A stretch of 56,055 bases of DNA. Origin: Streptosporangiaceae bacterium. Its GTDB lineage: Bacteria > Actinomycetota > Actinomycetes > Streptosporangiales > Streptosporangiaceae. The stretch spans positions 1-56,055 of the forward strand of contig JASHOV010000100.1 in assembly GCA_030038495.1 (NCBI GenBank). The letters run 5' to 3'. The translations under genes were made by a program, and so were the position numbers. Below, in pieces: positions 1-8,058 of the stretch. The notes under the pieces are model-generated. The model searched no databases, had not been told where the DNA came from, and saw only the letters and a program-made list of their open reading frames with translations. Position 1 is the stretch's first letter. The number at the start of each line of letters is the position of its first letter.

Positions 1-2
1 CG

Positions 3-1100
3 CCGCTGATCGCGGACTTCAGGTCGGGTGTGCCCGACCTTGCGAGCTTCCCACGCGGCGACTGGGTCTGGGCCACGCGCGACGCGTGCGCCAGGGCGGC
101 CAATGCCGATCTCGACTACGGCGACCCCATGGGCAGCGCGATCCTTCGCGAGGTGCTCGCGGGCTATCTGCGACGGGTCCGCGCCGCCGACGCCGGGCCG
201 GACCGTGTGATCATCTGCACCGGCTTCGCCCAGGGCGTGGTCCTGGTGCTCCAGGCGCTGGCCAGGACCGGCGTGCGCTGCGCTGCCTTCGAAGACCCCG
301 GCTACGGGCAGGCGGACAGCAGCGAAGTTCTGCGCGCGGCCGCGGCCAAGGGCCTCCGGATGGTCCACGTGCCGGTCGACGATCGTGGGATCGACGTGAC
401 CGCACTAGAGGCAAGCGGCGCCCAGGTTGCTGTCGTCACCCCGGCCCACCAGTCACCGACCGGCGTCGTGCTCGCGGCCGCGCGGCGGCACGCGCTGGTG
501 GATTGGGCGCGCCGCAAGGACGCATTCATCATCGAGGACGACTACGACTCCGAGTTCCGTTACGACCGGGAGCCCGTCGGCGTGCTGCAGGGGCTTGCGC
601 CCGATCGGGTCTTTGCCATCGGCACGGCCAGCAAGGCGCTGGCCCCGGCGGTCCGCCTCGGGTGGGTGCTTGCGCCGACGGCGATGGCCGGCGCGGTGGC
701 GGCGGAGAAACTGATCAGCGATCGCGGCTCGTCCGTGCTGGACCAGCTCGCGCTGGCGGCACTGCTCGAGTCGGGCCGCTACGACCGCCACCTGCGGCGG
801 ATGCGGACGATCTACTCCGGCCGGCGGGCAGCGCTGATAGAGGCCCTGGACCGGCACGCTCCAGGGATCGCGCTGACCGGCCTCGCGGCGGGGTTTCATG
901 CCGTCGCGCATCTGCCGGCCGCCGCGGACGAGCATGCAGTCGTGACCGCCGCCCGCGAGCGATCGGTCGGCCTGTACGGGATGAGCAGTTTCCGTGCCTC
1001 GGGCAGCACCTCTCCCCCGCGACTCGTGCTCGGATTCGGCAACATCGGTGACCGCGCCATCGAGCCCGGCATCGCTGCGGTTGCCGATCTGCTGCGCTGA
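3..1100 (+). CDS. MocR/PdxR-family regulator, C-terminal aminotransferase-like domain (5' truncated by window)
   Basis: The reading frame is open from base 3, so the gene begins before the window. The visible 365 residues form a fold-type I PLP aminotransferase domain. The first codons give DFRSGVPDLASFPR, the usual opening of that domain in MocR-type regulators, where it follows an N-terminal GntR winged helix that would lie outside the window. Seen motifs: DYGDPMG, TPAHQSPTG, EDDYDSEFRYD and GTASKALAPAVRLGW, whose Lys should form the Schiff base with PLP. MocR proteins use this domain to sense PLP or amino compounds rather than for catalysis. A free-standing aminotransferase is less likely given the opening motif. 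It precedes the secreted-protein cassette with a 259-bp gap and its own downstream promoter, so the target genes are unknown. Confidence 0.85.
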   Translation, partial: PLIADFRSGVPDLASFPRGDWVWATRDACARAANADLDYGDPMGSAILREVLAGYLRRVRAADAGPDRVIICTGFAQGVVLVLQALARTGVRCAAFEDPGYGQADSSEVLRAAAAKGLRMVHVPVDDRGIDVTALEASGAQVAVVTPAHQSPTGVVLAAARRHALVDWARRKDAFIIEDDYDSEFRYDREPVGVLQGLAPDRVFAIGTASKALAPAVRLGWVLAPTAMAGAVAAEKLISDRGSSVLDQLALAALLESGRYDRHLRRMRTIYSGRRAALIEALDRHAPGIALTGLAAGFHAVAHLPAAADEHAVVTAARERSVGLYGMSSFRASGSTSPPRLVLGFGNIGDRAIEPGIAAVADLLR

Positions 1101-1193
1101 CCTCCCGGTCAGGATGCACGCGAGCGTTCGCCCCCTGCCCAGGGGGACCACCGCGGAACAAATTTACAGCGTTCCAGATAGGTCGGTTAGGTA

Positions 1194-1222
1194 TTGACAG
1201 GTCCGCGATAGCTTCTTAGGCT
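1194..1222 (+). promoter_or_regulatory. Strong sigma70-like promoter upstream of the Tat-propeller cassette
   Basis: TTGACA (1194-1199) is followed after exactly 17 bases by TAGGCT (1217-1222). The following 70 bases are strikingly A+T rich for this genome. The predicted transcript would have a leader of about 130 nt before the ATG at 1360, which has a ribosome binding site AGGAAGG (1344-1350). This is sequence inspection only; the start site is not mapped. Confidence 0.6.
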
Positions 1223-1359
1223 ACATACGGGCTTTACTTTGATACATAGATTTACATAACTATATTTCATGATCTAGATATGCATGCGTGACAGATCATT
1301 ATCACGAGCAAGGTGGGTATTCGACCGATCAGACGACAGCATCAGGAAGGTGACCGCCG

Positions 1360-2793
1360 ATGTCCTTAACTCCGAAGCTGCGCAAGGATCGCTTAGAGCG
1401 CGAGCCGATCGCCGGGCCGAATCGGCGCGCGATGCTCGTGGGCGGGATCGGCGTCACCGCGCTGGTAGCTCTCCCGGATCTAGCACTGACCACTCCCCCG
1501 GCGCTGGCAGCAGGCAGCGGCGCGGACGGCGGAACCCTCACCGCCTCCCGGCACTTCTTTCTCTATGGCCTTCCCGCATCGGTGCCGAAGGCAGCTGCCT
1601 CGCTGCACGCGGCCGCCGCGCCCGCGGGCAAGGTCAAGCCGAGCGCAACGGCAACGCCGATCGCGAACGCGCTCGCCAGCGCACCCGTACTGTCCCCCGA
1701 CCAGAGCACGCTGGCGCTGGTGACCGTCGGTCAGTCCGGTCCGGCCGCGAGCGTGACCCTGAGCCTTGTCGATACAGCCTCGGCCGCGATCGTGTCGCGC
1801 GGCACACTGCACCTGGACGGCGTGCCGGCCGGCAGCAACATCCTGCCGACGCCGGTATTCGCCTCCGGAACCCAGGTGGTGGCCTTGATCCTTGCGATCA
1901 CGTCCCCGACCGGCTGGCGCACGATCTCCAAGTTCGACAAGTCCGGCGGGACCCGCGTGCAGCTCGCCGCGAGCTGGCGTTCCCATCACGAACTCGCCTA
2001 CTTCAACCGGAGCAACGGCCGGTTCACGGGGCCATTCAACCTCGGCAACGAGCCGGCCCTGGCACTCACCAGTGCCGCGGCCAACGCCTCCGACCTGTTC
2101 GTGTGGAACACCGCCGAGCCGCAGCTATCAGGTGCGAAGGGCACACCGGTCGCGGTGCCGCTGCCGCGGCTGTCGGTATATCCGCTGGGGAGCGGAAAGG
2201 CGCGGCACACCGCGCTGGCACCGGCCCCCTGGCCCGGTGGCGAGCCGGTCCTCGCGCTTCCCGGCGGTGACATCATCAGACTCGCCAACGGACGGCAGTT
2301 GCACGTGGTCTCGGCCCGGACCGGCGAGATCAGCAGCGTTAGCGTGCCGGAAATCCAGGCGATCAAGGCCAAGCCGACTGCGCTGACGATGACGCTGCAA
2401 GCCGACGGCTCGCTGCTGATCGTCAAGGCCGGCATCGGCCGGGCCGTGCTGGTTGACCCGGCCCTGCGATTCCGGTCTATCGCGTCGGTTGACTTCCCAG
2501 TGCCTGGCATCGCCTCCGGCGGGCCGGCCAGCAAGGCGGTGCTGTCGCCGGACGGCAAGGTCCTGTACGTGCTCGGGTCACGCCAGGCTGGCGGCATCGC
2601 CGGATACTCGATGGCCAGCGGCAAGCTGGTCGCGTCCTACAGCAGCGGCACGCAGTACTCGGGCCTCTATCAGCTGCCGTCAGGGACGCTGCTGACGACC
2701 GCAGTGACCGGCCCGCGGGTCTCGTTCTTCTCGGGATCCCTGCACCCGGCCGGCACGCTGGACAGCACGCTCTTCGTGGCCGAGGTCCTGTAG
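1360..2793 (+). CDS. Tat-exported propeller-like protein of unknown function
   Basis: 477 residues. The N-terminus carries a twin-arginine signal: NRRAMLVGG around residue 22, then a hydrophobic stretch ending near TPPALA-AG at about residue 50. The mature part is built from repeated short beta-strand segments of the SPDQSTLALV / SPDGKVLYVLGS kind (near residues 105 and 395), typical of WD40/YVTN-like beta-propellers. No catalytic motif is recognised. Export folded through Tat would suit a propeller or a protein carrying a partner. It heads a three-gene cassette, 51 bp before a cysteine-rich GH25-like gene and then a MauE-family gene. An amine-dehydrogenase-type heavy chain was considered, but the neighbouring small protein is not a MauA-type light chain. 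Function unassigned; the export call is fairly sure. Confidence 0.7.
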   Translation: MSLTPKLRKDRLEREPIAGPNRRAMLVGGIGVTALVALPDLALTTPPALAAGSGADGGTLTASRHFFLYGLPASVPKAAASLHAAAAPAGKVKPSATATPIANALASAPVLSPDQSTLALVTVGQSGPAASVTLSLVDTASAAIVSRGTLHLDGVPAGSNILPTPVFASGTQVVALILAITSPTGWRTISKFDKSGGTRVQLAASWRSHHELAYFNRSNGRFTGPFNLGNEPALALTSAAANASDLFVWNTAEPQLSGAKGTPVAVPLPRLSVYPLGSGKARHTALAPAPWPGGEPVLALPGGDIIRLANGRQLHVVSARTGEISSVSVPEIQAIKAKPTALTMTLQADGSLLIVKAGIGRAVLVDPALRFRSIASVDFPVPGIASGGPASKAVLSPDGKVLYVLGSRQAGGIAGYSMASGKLVASYSSGTQYSGLYQLPSGTLLTTAVTGPRVSFFSGSLHPAGTLDSTLFVAEVL

Positions 2794-2844
2794 GTTCGCC
2801 GGCTTCCCGGCGAGATGACTGCTGCGTGAGAAGGACGGTCTGCA

Positions 2845-3555
2845 ATGGCTGGATACGACACTGCCAACTACATCCAGGATGTCTACGAATCGGCCTACGA
2901 CGAGTTCGGAGCCGACCCGGCGTACTGGATCCGCTACTTCAATCCCTGCCCGTTCGGCTCCTTCAACGACGACCCTACGGCAGAAAGCGAGGCCGCCTGG
3001 AATAGCGGCGGTCACTTTGTCGGCGCGGTCTCGTCGCCCTCGCAGTCCAGGCTGTCCGGATCGACGGCGGAGGGCCAGGCCGATGCGCAGACCTACTGCG
3101 CCTCGCTGCTGAGCGCCTTCTACGCCGTCACGCCGCTGGACCTGCCGTCCAACGAGATCCTCTACTGCTGGCTTGACCAGGAGGCGTCAACGTCGCTGAG
3201 CCTGGATTACTGGAACGGTTGGGCCACCTACCTCGGCGACTACAACTTCGCCGACAACGGCTACTACCCGCTGTACCCCGGCCTGTACTGCGATCCGGAT
3301 GCCGCACCACCGAATTGCTCGATCATCGGCAACGCGGACGCGTTCCCTTGTGCCGGGGTGTGGGCCAGCACGCCCGAGCCGTGCGGCACGCTGACCGACC
3401 CGCCCGCGTTCGCTCCCGAGGAGTGTTCCGCGGTTGCCACCGAGCTCTGGCAGTTCGGCGAGCAGGGAGTATGCGGCTACTCCGCGAACGTCGACCTTGA
3501 CCTGGCAGGGAATACCTACGCCGACTACTGCTTCAACGTCAGCTCGTACCCGTGA
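2845..3555 (+). CDS. Cysteine-rich GH25/DUF1906-like TIM-barrel protein without signal peptide
   Basis: 236 residues, preceded by AGAAGGA at good spacing. An in-frame stop at 2827 with no other start in between fixes the N-terminus, so there is no signal peptide. The strand pattern resembles the glycoside-hydrolase-like (Rv2525c/DUF1906, GH25-like) barrel: GYDTANY at strand 1, WIRYFNP at strand 2, ILYCWLDQEAS in the middle, GLYC, GVWAS, and the closing ELWQFGEQGVCGYSANVDLDLA, which matches the usual last strand where the solvent-facing Asp residues lie. It has ten cysteines, an even number suited to disulfides and odd for a cytosolic actinobacterial protein. Export could be by riding with the Tat protein encoded upstream (inference). 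Substrate unknown; family members in actinomycetes are linked to the cell wall. Confidence 0.6.
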   Translation: MAGYDTANYIQDVYESAYDEFGADPAYWIRYFNPCPFGSFNDDPTAESEAAWNSGGHFVGAVSSPSQSRLSGSTAEGQADAQTYCASLLSAFYAVTPLDLPSNEILYCWLDQEASTSLSLDYWNGWATYLGDYNFADNGYYPLYPGLYCDPDAAPPNCSIIGNADAFPCAGVWASTPEPCGTLTDPPAFAPEECSAVATELWQFGEQGVCGYSANVDLDLAGNTYADYCFNVSSYP

Positions 3556-3568
3556 TGAGCGGGCAGGC

Positions 3569-4483
3569 GTGAGTCAGCCTTCAGCCGACCTCGTGCAGTG
3601 TGCGGCCGGCGCTGTCGCCGGCCTCGCGCTCTTCCTGGTGATAACCGGACTGGGCAAGACCTGCCGGGGCTGGCGGCAGCCGCCGGGCGAATCCGGTTTT
3701 CGGCATGCCCCGGCCGATAACGCAGGCGCCCGCGACGATCCGGCGATCCGGCAGGCCCTGCGGCTGCCGGCCGGCGCGTGGCGAGTGCTTCTGCCCGTCG
3801 TCGGCTGCGCCGAGGTAGGGGCCGGCGCGGCGGCGCTTTCCGGCCGGTACCCGACCGGCGCCGGCGCGGCGATGCTGGTCCTCGGCGCGGCGTTCGTGAT
3901 CGTGCTTGGCTACGCGCGGGCCCGGCGGGTGACAGGCGGGTGCGGGTGCAACAGCTGGCGGCGCCGACCCGAGCCGGTCAGCTGGCGGTCATTCCTGCGC
4001 GCGGCTCTGCTGACGGGCGCCGGCGCCGCGGAGCTAACGAAGATCGGCGTCGACGTGCGGCTAAGCCCGATGCCGCGGCCCTGGTTCGCAGCCGGAGCGC
4101 TCGCCGCCGCGGGCATACTGCTGCTCGCCGGCCAGACCGGCCAGCTGCGGACGCCGGTTTGCCATCGTCCGGTGCTGTTCCCGGTCCGCCGCACCTTGCG
4201 GGCGCTGGCCAGCCACGCCGCATTCGCCGGCATGGCCACGGCAGTCGGACCTTTTGACCCGACGGTGCTGCACAAAAGGACCGCGTGCACTGATCAGTTC
4301 TGGTTCTCTGGCAGTGGCGAAACGGTGAGCTTCGATGTTCAGCACACGGGCCGGTCGCTCGCCATCAGGTCGGCGGTCAGCGCCGCGCCGGGCCCGGCGA
4401 GCGAGTGGCGGCACGTTCATCGCGCAGCCACACCGTCAGCACCACGCCGGCGATCAGGTACGCGGCTCCCTGCGCCGAGATGA
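3569..4483 (+). CDS. MauE/DoxX-family redox-associated membrane protein
   Basis: Starting at GTG 3569, 13 bp after the preceding stop, the product is about 304 residues. It has four hydrophobic helices (QCAAGAVAGLALFLVITGLGK; VLLPVVGCAEVGAGAAAL; AAMLVLGAAFVIVLGYARARR; WFAAGALAAAGILLLAG) and a GGCGCNSW segment typical of MauE-like proteins, which are related to DoxX and thought to help redox maturation of exported cysteine-rich proteins. The first 45 codons of the longer open frame (from 3434) overlap the upstream gene and look non-coding. After about residue 230 there is a soluble tail (DQFWFSGSGETVSFDV) that seems real. The last roughly 35 codons overlap a transporter remnant on the other strand and may be read-through. 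Its position suggests it serves the ten-cysteine protein. Confidence 0.65.
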   Translation: MSQPSADLVQCAAGAVAGLALFLVITGLGKTCRGWRQPPGESGFRHAPADNAGARDDPAIRQALRLPAGAWRVLLPVVGCAEVGAGAAALSGRYPTGAGAAMLVLGAAFVIVLGYARARRVTGGCGCNSWRRRPEPVSWRSFLRAALLTGAGAAELTKIGVDVRLSPMPRPWFAAGALAAAGILLLAGQTGQLRTPVCHRPVLFPVRRTLRALASHAAFAGMATAVGPFDPTVLHKRTACTDQFWFSGSGETVSFDVQHTGRSLAIRSAVSAAPGPASEWRHVHRAATPSAPRRRSGTRLPAPR

Positions 4484-4754
4484 CCGCGATGATGCCGAGT
4501 GGCCGGGCGAGGAAGCCGTCGGCCAGCGTCCCCGCCAGCACGGCCATCCCCTGGGTGGCGGCGAATGCGCCGAATACCCGGCCGGGGTAGGTGTCGGCCG
4601 CGTTCTGCTGGAAGAGCGTCATCAGGCCGGCCATGGTGAGCGCGACCGGCAGTCCGGCCAGGACGATTCCCGTCACCGCGGGCCAGGCCGCGACGTAACC
4701 GAGCGGGTAGAGGAAGATCGCCAGGTCGATCAGGCCGACCGCCGGCCCGGTCAA
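4377..4754 (-). pseudogene. MFS transporter remnant (C-terminal helices only)
   Basis: 125 codons that read as the last helices of a major facilitator superfamily exporter: IDLAIFLYPLGYVAAWPAVTGIVLAGLP, then TLFQQNAADTYPGRVFGAFAATQGMAVLAG, a segment common in MFS drug/siderophore exporters, then AVISAQGAAYLIAGVVLTVWL. A complete protein would be about 400 residues. The 5' end stops at a 17-bp tandem repeat (4746-4796), and no MFS coding is seen beyond it on either strand. Its 3' end overlaps the tail of the MauE-family gene in opposite orientation, consistent with decay. A small intact membrane protein is possible but less likely. Confidence 0.65.
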
Positions 4755-4796
4755 CCCGCCGGCCCGGTCAACCCGCCGGCTTGGTCAACCCGCCGG
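4746..4796. repeat. 17-bp tandem repeat, three copies
   Basis: CCCGGTCAACCCGCCGG occurs at 4746-4762 and 4763-4779, and a two-mismatch copy (CTTGG start) at 4780-4796. The array lies exactly where the MFS remnant loses its upstream coding sequence, so it may mark the break or slippage point. Confidence 0.85.
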
Positions 4797-5092
4797 CCCG
4801 CGAACTGATCCGCCGCGCGGCATCGGTGCTGCCCTGGCCCGGGCGGTCAGCTGCGAGCCCCGCGGCCGGAAGAGGATCACGCACCTGAACAACGGCACGG
4901 CGGAACCATGTCCCCCGCCAGTCACAACTGCAACGAAAATTTCATTGAAACTCGCTGCAGCCATTTCTTTGCATCCTGCACTTAGTACCCAGAATACACG
5001 GATCGCCTCGCTAATCCCGCAAACAAGAAACAACCCCGGGCGTACACTGGCCTGACCCTATATTGACATGATAGGCAAAGAGGCCAAAAACC

Positions 5093-5341
5093 ATGCCGAA
5101 CCAAACCTATGACAATGGTGCTGCCGCCGCTCTCCATAGCGAACCGTGCTGGATAAAGAGCTCGCTCAGCTTCGCCAATGGCGACTGCGTCGAGGTGGCA
5201 AGCTTGCCCGACGGCCAGATCGGCGTCCGTGACAGTAAGGACGCCTCGGGTCCGATACTCCGGTTCACCTCTGCCGAATGGCGCGCATTCCTCGGCGGGG
5301 CGCGAAACGGCGAGTTCGATCACCTCGCCGCCGCCGACTGA
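5093..5341 (+). CDS. DUF397-domain protein
   Basis: 82 residues that fit the whole DUF397 pattern: CWIKSSLSFANGDCVEVASL, VRDSKDASGPILRFTSAEWRAFL. The start has AAAGAGG ten bases upstream. DUF397 proteins are abundant in Streptomyces and Streptosporangiaceae, where they usually sit next to an XRE-type helix-turn-helix partner gene and act like antitoxin or anti-regulator partners in development-linked control. No HTH partner is present on either side here, so this copy is an orphan. The 290 bp upstream hold no gene that I can support, and are A+T richer than average around 4920-5070, where the promoter should be. Confidence 0.9.
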   Translation: MPNQTYDNGAAAALHSEPCWIKSSLSFANGDCVEVASLPDGQIGVRDSKDASGPILRFTSAEWRAFLGGARNGEFDHLAAAD

Positions 5342-5938
5342 CCGGACAAGATCGCGCCTTAATGTAAGCATTCGAGGGCCACGGGCCATGCCGCGTACTT
5401 AAGGGCCTCCGGGCGGGGTGGCTGCCGGTTGCCGACGGCGGAACCCACGGCGGTCGGCATTGCGGGCCTCGGTTGAGCGATACTTCGGCGATTTGCCCGC
5501 TATGTGCGAGGCGGCTCCGCGGCGGCGGGACCTTTGTGCGTGATTGGTGTCGCTGTAGCGACACCAATCACGCACAAAGCCCGCTCCGGGCCCGTGGCGG
5601 CGATCCAAGTCGGTCCGGTAGTTCCCATTTGGCCGGTTATCAGTCGCGTCAGCGCGGGCGGCAGGCAGGCTGCGATGCAGCTCGCGCCGAAACTTACGCA
5701 CGCGCCACGGGCTACAGGTCGCCAAACGCAATGCGAGCCTGCAGCCGGACAGCGGGAGGGCAGTCCGGGAACGGAACCTGCCTGCCTGCTTGTCAGGTGG
5801 CTGCGGTCGTGCGCAGCGGCAGCAGGATGTTGCGTGACCGCGGCGGCCGGATGTCTCCGCGAGCGACCGCGCCATCGAGGATCTCGCGCATAAGCCGGTT
5901 GCGCGGGGTGAACATGTTCGGGCACGCGCCCGCGGCTG
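5342..5938. other. Gene-free region between convergent genes
   Basis: About 600 bp between the DUF397 gene and the end of the ABC importer operon. Open frames exist on both strands, but their translations are Arg/Ser/Pro-rich and show no recognisable domain. The only clear structure is the perfect palindrome at 5532-5579. I see no transposase, RNA gene or promoter I can support. Confidence 0.5.
5532..5579. repeat. Perfect 23-bp inverted repeat with 2-base centre
   Basis: The left arm 5532-5554 (starting CTTTGTGCGTGATTGG) is the exact reverse complement of 5557-5579, separated only by GT. As RNA it would be a very stable hairpin on either strand. It lies 190 bp past the DUF397 stop and 359 bp past the ABC operon stop, so it could be a bidirectional terminator for these convergent units, but there is no T tract on either side. 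Arm composition (about 52% G+C) is lower than the surroundings. Confidence 0.95.
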
Positions 5939-8029
5939 CTACGCGGCCGGGGCCGTCGCTGGCTGCAGCGGGAAATGGCAGGCGGCCAGGTGGCCGGGAC
6001 CGAACGACCGCAGCTGCGGCTCCTGCTCGGCGCAGACGTCCTGAGCGAACGGGCACCGGGTGCGGAATCGGCAGCCAGACGGCGGACTGATCGGGCTCGG
6101 GAGCTCCCCCTGCACTCCCCCGCCGCGATTCTGCCTGGCCGCCTCGGGCTCGGGAACGGGGATCGCCGCGAGCAGGCCCGCGGTGTAGGGGTGAGCGAAC
6201 CGCTGGTAGATGTCCTCGCCGGAGCCAACCTCCACGAGCTTGCCCAGGTACATGACCCCGATCCTGTCGGCCATGTACTTGACGACGGCGAGGTCGTGCG
6301 AGATGACGACGTAGGTCAGGCCGTGGGATCCCTGCAGCCGCTTCATCAGGTTGAGCACCTGCGCGCGGATCGACACGTCCAGCGCGCTGACCGGCTCGTC
6401 GGCGACAATGAGCTGCGGGTTCAGGGTCAGCGCGCGGGCCAGGCCGATGCGCTGGCGCTGCCCGCCCGAGAACTCGTGCGGGAATCGCTCCACCGAGTTG
6501 CGCGGCAGGCCGACCTCGGCCAGCAACTCGTGAACGCGCTCGTCCTGCTGCTTGCGGCTGCCGATCCCCTGGACCGCCAGCGGCTCGCGCAGGATCGCGC
6601 CGACCCGCATCCGCGGGTCGAGTGAGGAGTACGGATCCTGGAACATCAGCTGCAGGTCGCGGCGGAACGACCGCAGGCGCTTGCCCTTCATGCTGCTCAC
6701 GTCGATCCCGTTGAGCCGGACCGACCCGGCCATCGGCTGCTCCAGCGCCACCGCCATCCGGCCGATCGTCGTCTTGCCGCACCCGGACTCGCCCACCAGC
6801 CCGAAGGTCTCGCCGCGATTGACCTCGAACGAGACACCCGATACCGCCTTCACGCTGCCGGTCTTGCGCTGCAGCAGTCCCGTGGTCACGGGGAACTCCT
6901 TGACCAGGGAGTCGATCTGCAGCAGCGGCCCGTCGTAGACGGTCTGCTCCGGCCGGTCACGGTCGGCGGCCGTGATGCCCGACGCCGGCGTCGGCGTGCC
7001 CGCGGGCCGAGTCCCGGCCGCCGCGTCCACGACCGCGTTGATCTCGGTGCCGGCCAGCGGGCCATCCACGGGATGCCAGCAGGCGAACAGGTGATCGGGC
7101 GTCGGGCCGATCAGCGGCGGCTCTTCGGCCCGGCACTGGTCGGTGGCCAGCCGGCAGCGAGCCGCGAACCGGCAGCCGGGCGGCGGGTTGCCCAGGTCGG
7201 GCGGGATACCGGGGATGTTAAGCAGCCTGCGGGTCCGGTCCTGGCTGAGCTGCGGAATGGCGGCCAGCAGCGCCTGCGTATACGGGTGGCGCATGTGCGC
7301 GAACAGCTCGGTCGTGCCGGTCGTCTCGACCAGCCGTCCCGCGTACATGACGTTGACCCTGTCGGCGTGCCCGGCGATCACGCCCATGTCGTGCGTGATC
7401 AGGATCATCGACATCCCGAGCCGGGCCTTCAGGTCGTCGAGCAGGTCCAGGATCTGCGCCTGAATGGTGACGTCGAGCGCGGTGGTCGGCTCGTCGGCGA
7501 TGAGGATCTTCGGCTCGCAGGACAGCGCCATCGCGATCATCACACGCTGGCGCAGCCCGCCGGACAGCTGATGCGGGTAGTCGTCGAGCCGCTCGGCCGG
7601 GCGGGGCAGCCCGACCAGGCCGAGCACCTCGATCGCCCGCTCGCGCGCCGCCTGCCTGCTCGCGCCCCGGTGCAGGGCAACGGGCTCGGCGACCTGATAG
7701 CCGATGGTCTTCGTCGGGTCCAGCGACGTCAGCGGATCCTGGAAGATCATGGCGATCTCGTTGCCGCGGATCTTGCACAGGTCATCCTCGGGCAGGCCGA
7801 CCAGCTCGCGGTCGTTCACCAGGATCGAGCCGCTCACGATCTCGCCGCCGGGCGGCAGCAGGTGCATGATCGACAGCCCCGTCATCGACTTGCCGCAGCC
7901 CGACTCCCCCACCAGGCCGAGCGTCTCGCCCGCGTCCAGGTGCAGGTCAACGTTGCCGACCGCCTGGATAGTCGTTTCGCCCAGCTGGATTTGGGTCGAC
8001 AGGTCGGTGATATCGAGCACACGAGCCAC
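5939..8029 (-). CDS. Peptide ABC importer, fused double ATPase (DppD-DppF type)
   Basis: 696 residues holding two complete ABC ATPase domains in one chain. Domain 1 (about 1-330): Walker A GESGCGKS, signature LSGGLRQR, Walker B ILIADEP, and the oligopeptide-type C-terminal Cys motif CRFAARC..C. Domain 2 (about 370-690): [28 protein letters not shown], then [14 protein letters not shown]. These cysteine tails mark the Dpp/Opp/nickel-peptide class. An Ala/Thr/Pro-rich linker joins the halves. The GTG start has AGGAG 12 bases upstream. It is the last gene of a four-gene operon (binding protein, two permeases, ATPase), with 29 bp after dppC. In most relatives the two ATPases are separate genes. 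Confidence 0.95.
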   Translation of the reverse strand: MARVLDITDLSTQIQLGETTIQAVGNVDLHLDAGETLGLVGESGCGKSMTGLSIMHLLPPGGEIVSGSILVNDRELVGLPEDDLCKIRGNEIAMIFQDPLTSLDPTKTIGYQVAEPVALHRGASRQAARERAIEVLGLVGLPRPAERLDDYPHQLSGGLRQRVMIAMALSCEPKILIADEPTTALDVTIQAQILDLLDDLKARLGMSMILITHDMGVIAGHADRVNVMYAGRLVETTGTTELFAHMRHPYTQALLAAIPQLSQDRTRRLLNIPGIPPDLGNPPPGCRFAARCRLATDQCRAEEPPLIGPTPDHLFACWHPVDGPLAGTEINAVVDAAAGTRPAGTPTPASGITAADRDRPEQTVYDGPLLQIDSLVKEFPVTTGLLQRKTGSVKAVSGVSFEVNRGETFGLVGESGCGKTTIGRMAVALEQPMAGSVRLNGIDVSSMKGKRLRSFRRDLQLMFQDPYSSLDPRMRVGAILREPLAVQGIGSRKQQDERVHELLAEVGLPRNSVERFPHEFSGGQRQRIGLARALTLNPQLIVADEPVSALDVSIRAQVLNLMKRLQGSHGLTYVVISHDLAVVKYMADRIGVMYLGKLVEVGSGEDIYQRFAHPYTAGLLAAIPVPEPEAARQNRGGGVQGELPSPISPPSGCRFRTRCPFAQDVCAEQEPQLRSFGPGHLAACHFPLQPATAPAA

Positions 8030-8058
8030 AGGTTGGTACTCCTAGCTGTCCGAGCTGG

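Noticed and set aside
1360-4483. A methylamine/aromatic amine dehydrogenase operon (propeller heavy chain, cysteine-rich light chain, MauE)
   Set aside because: The cysteine-rich protein reads as a GH25/DUF1906-like barrel (GYDTA start, ELWQF...NVDLDLA end), not a MauA light chain; it has no signal peptide and no mauD or electron carrier follows.
5500-5610. Small peptides encoded on both strands across the palindrome
   Set aside because: Both strands give the same peptide only because the DNA is palindromic; no start context supports translation.
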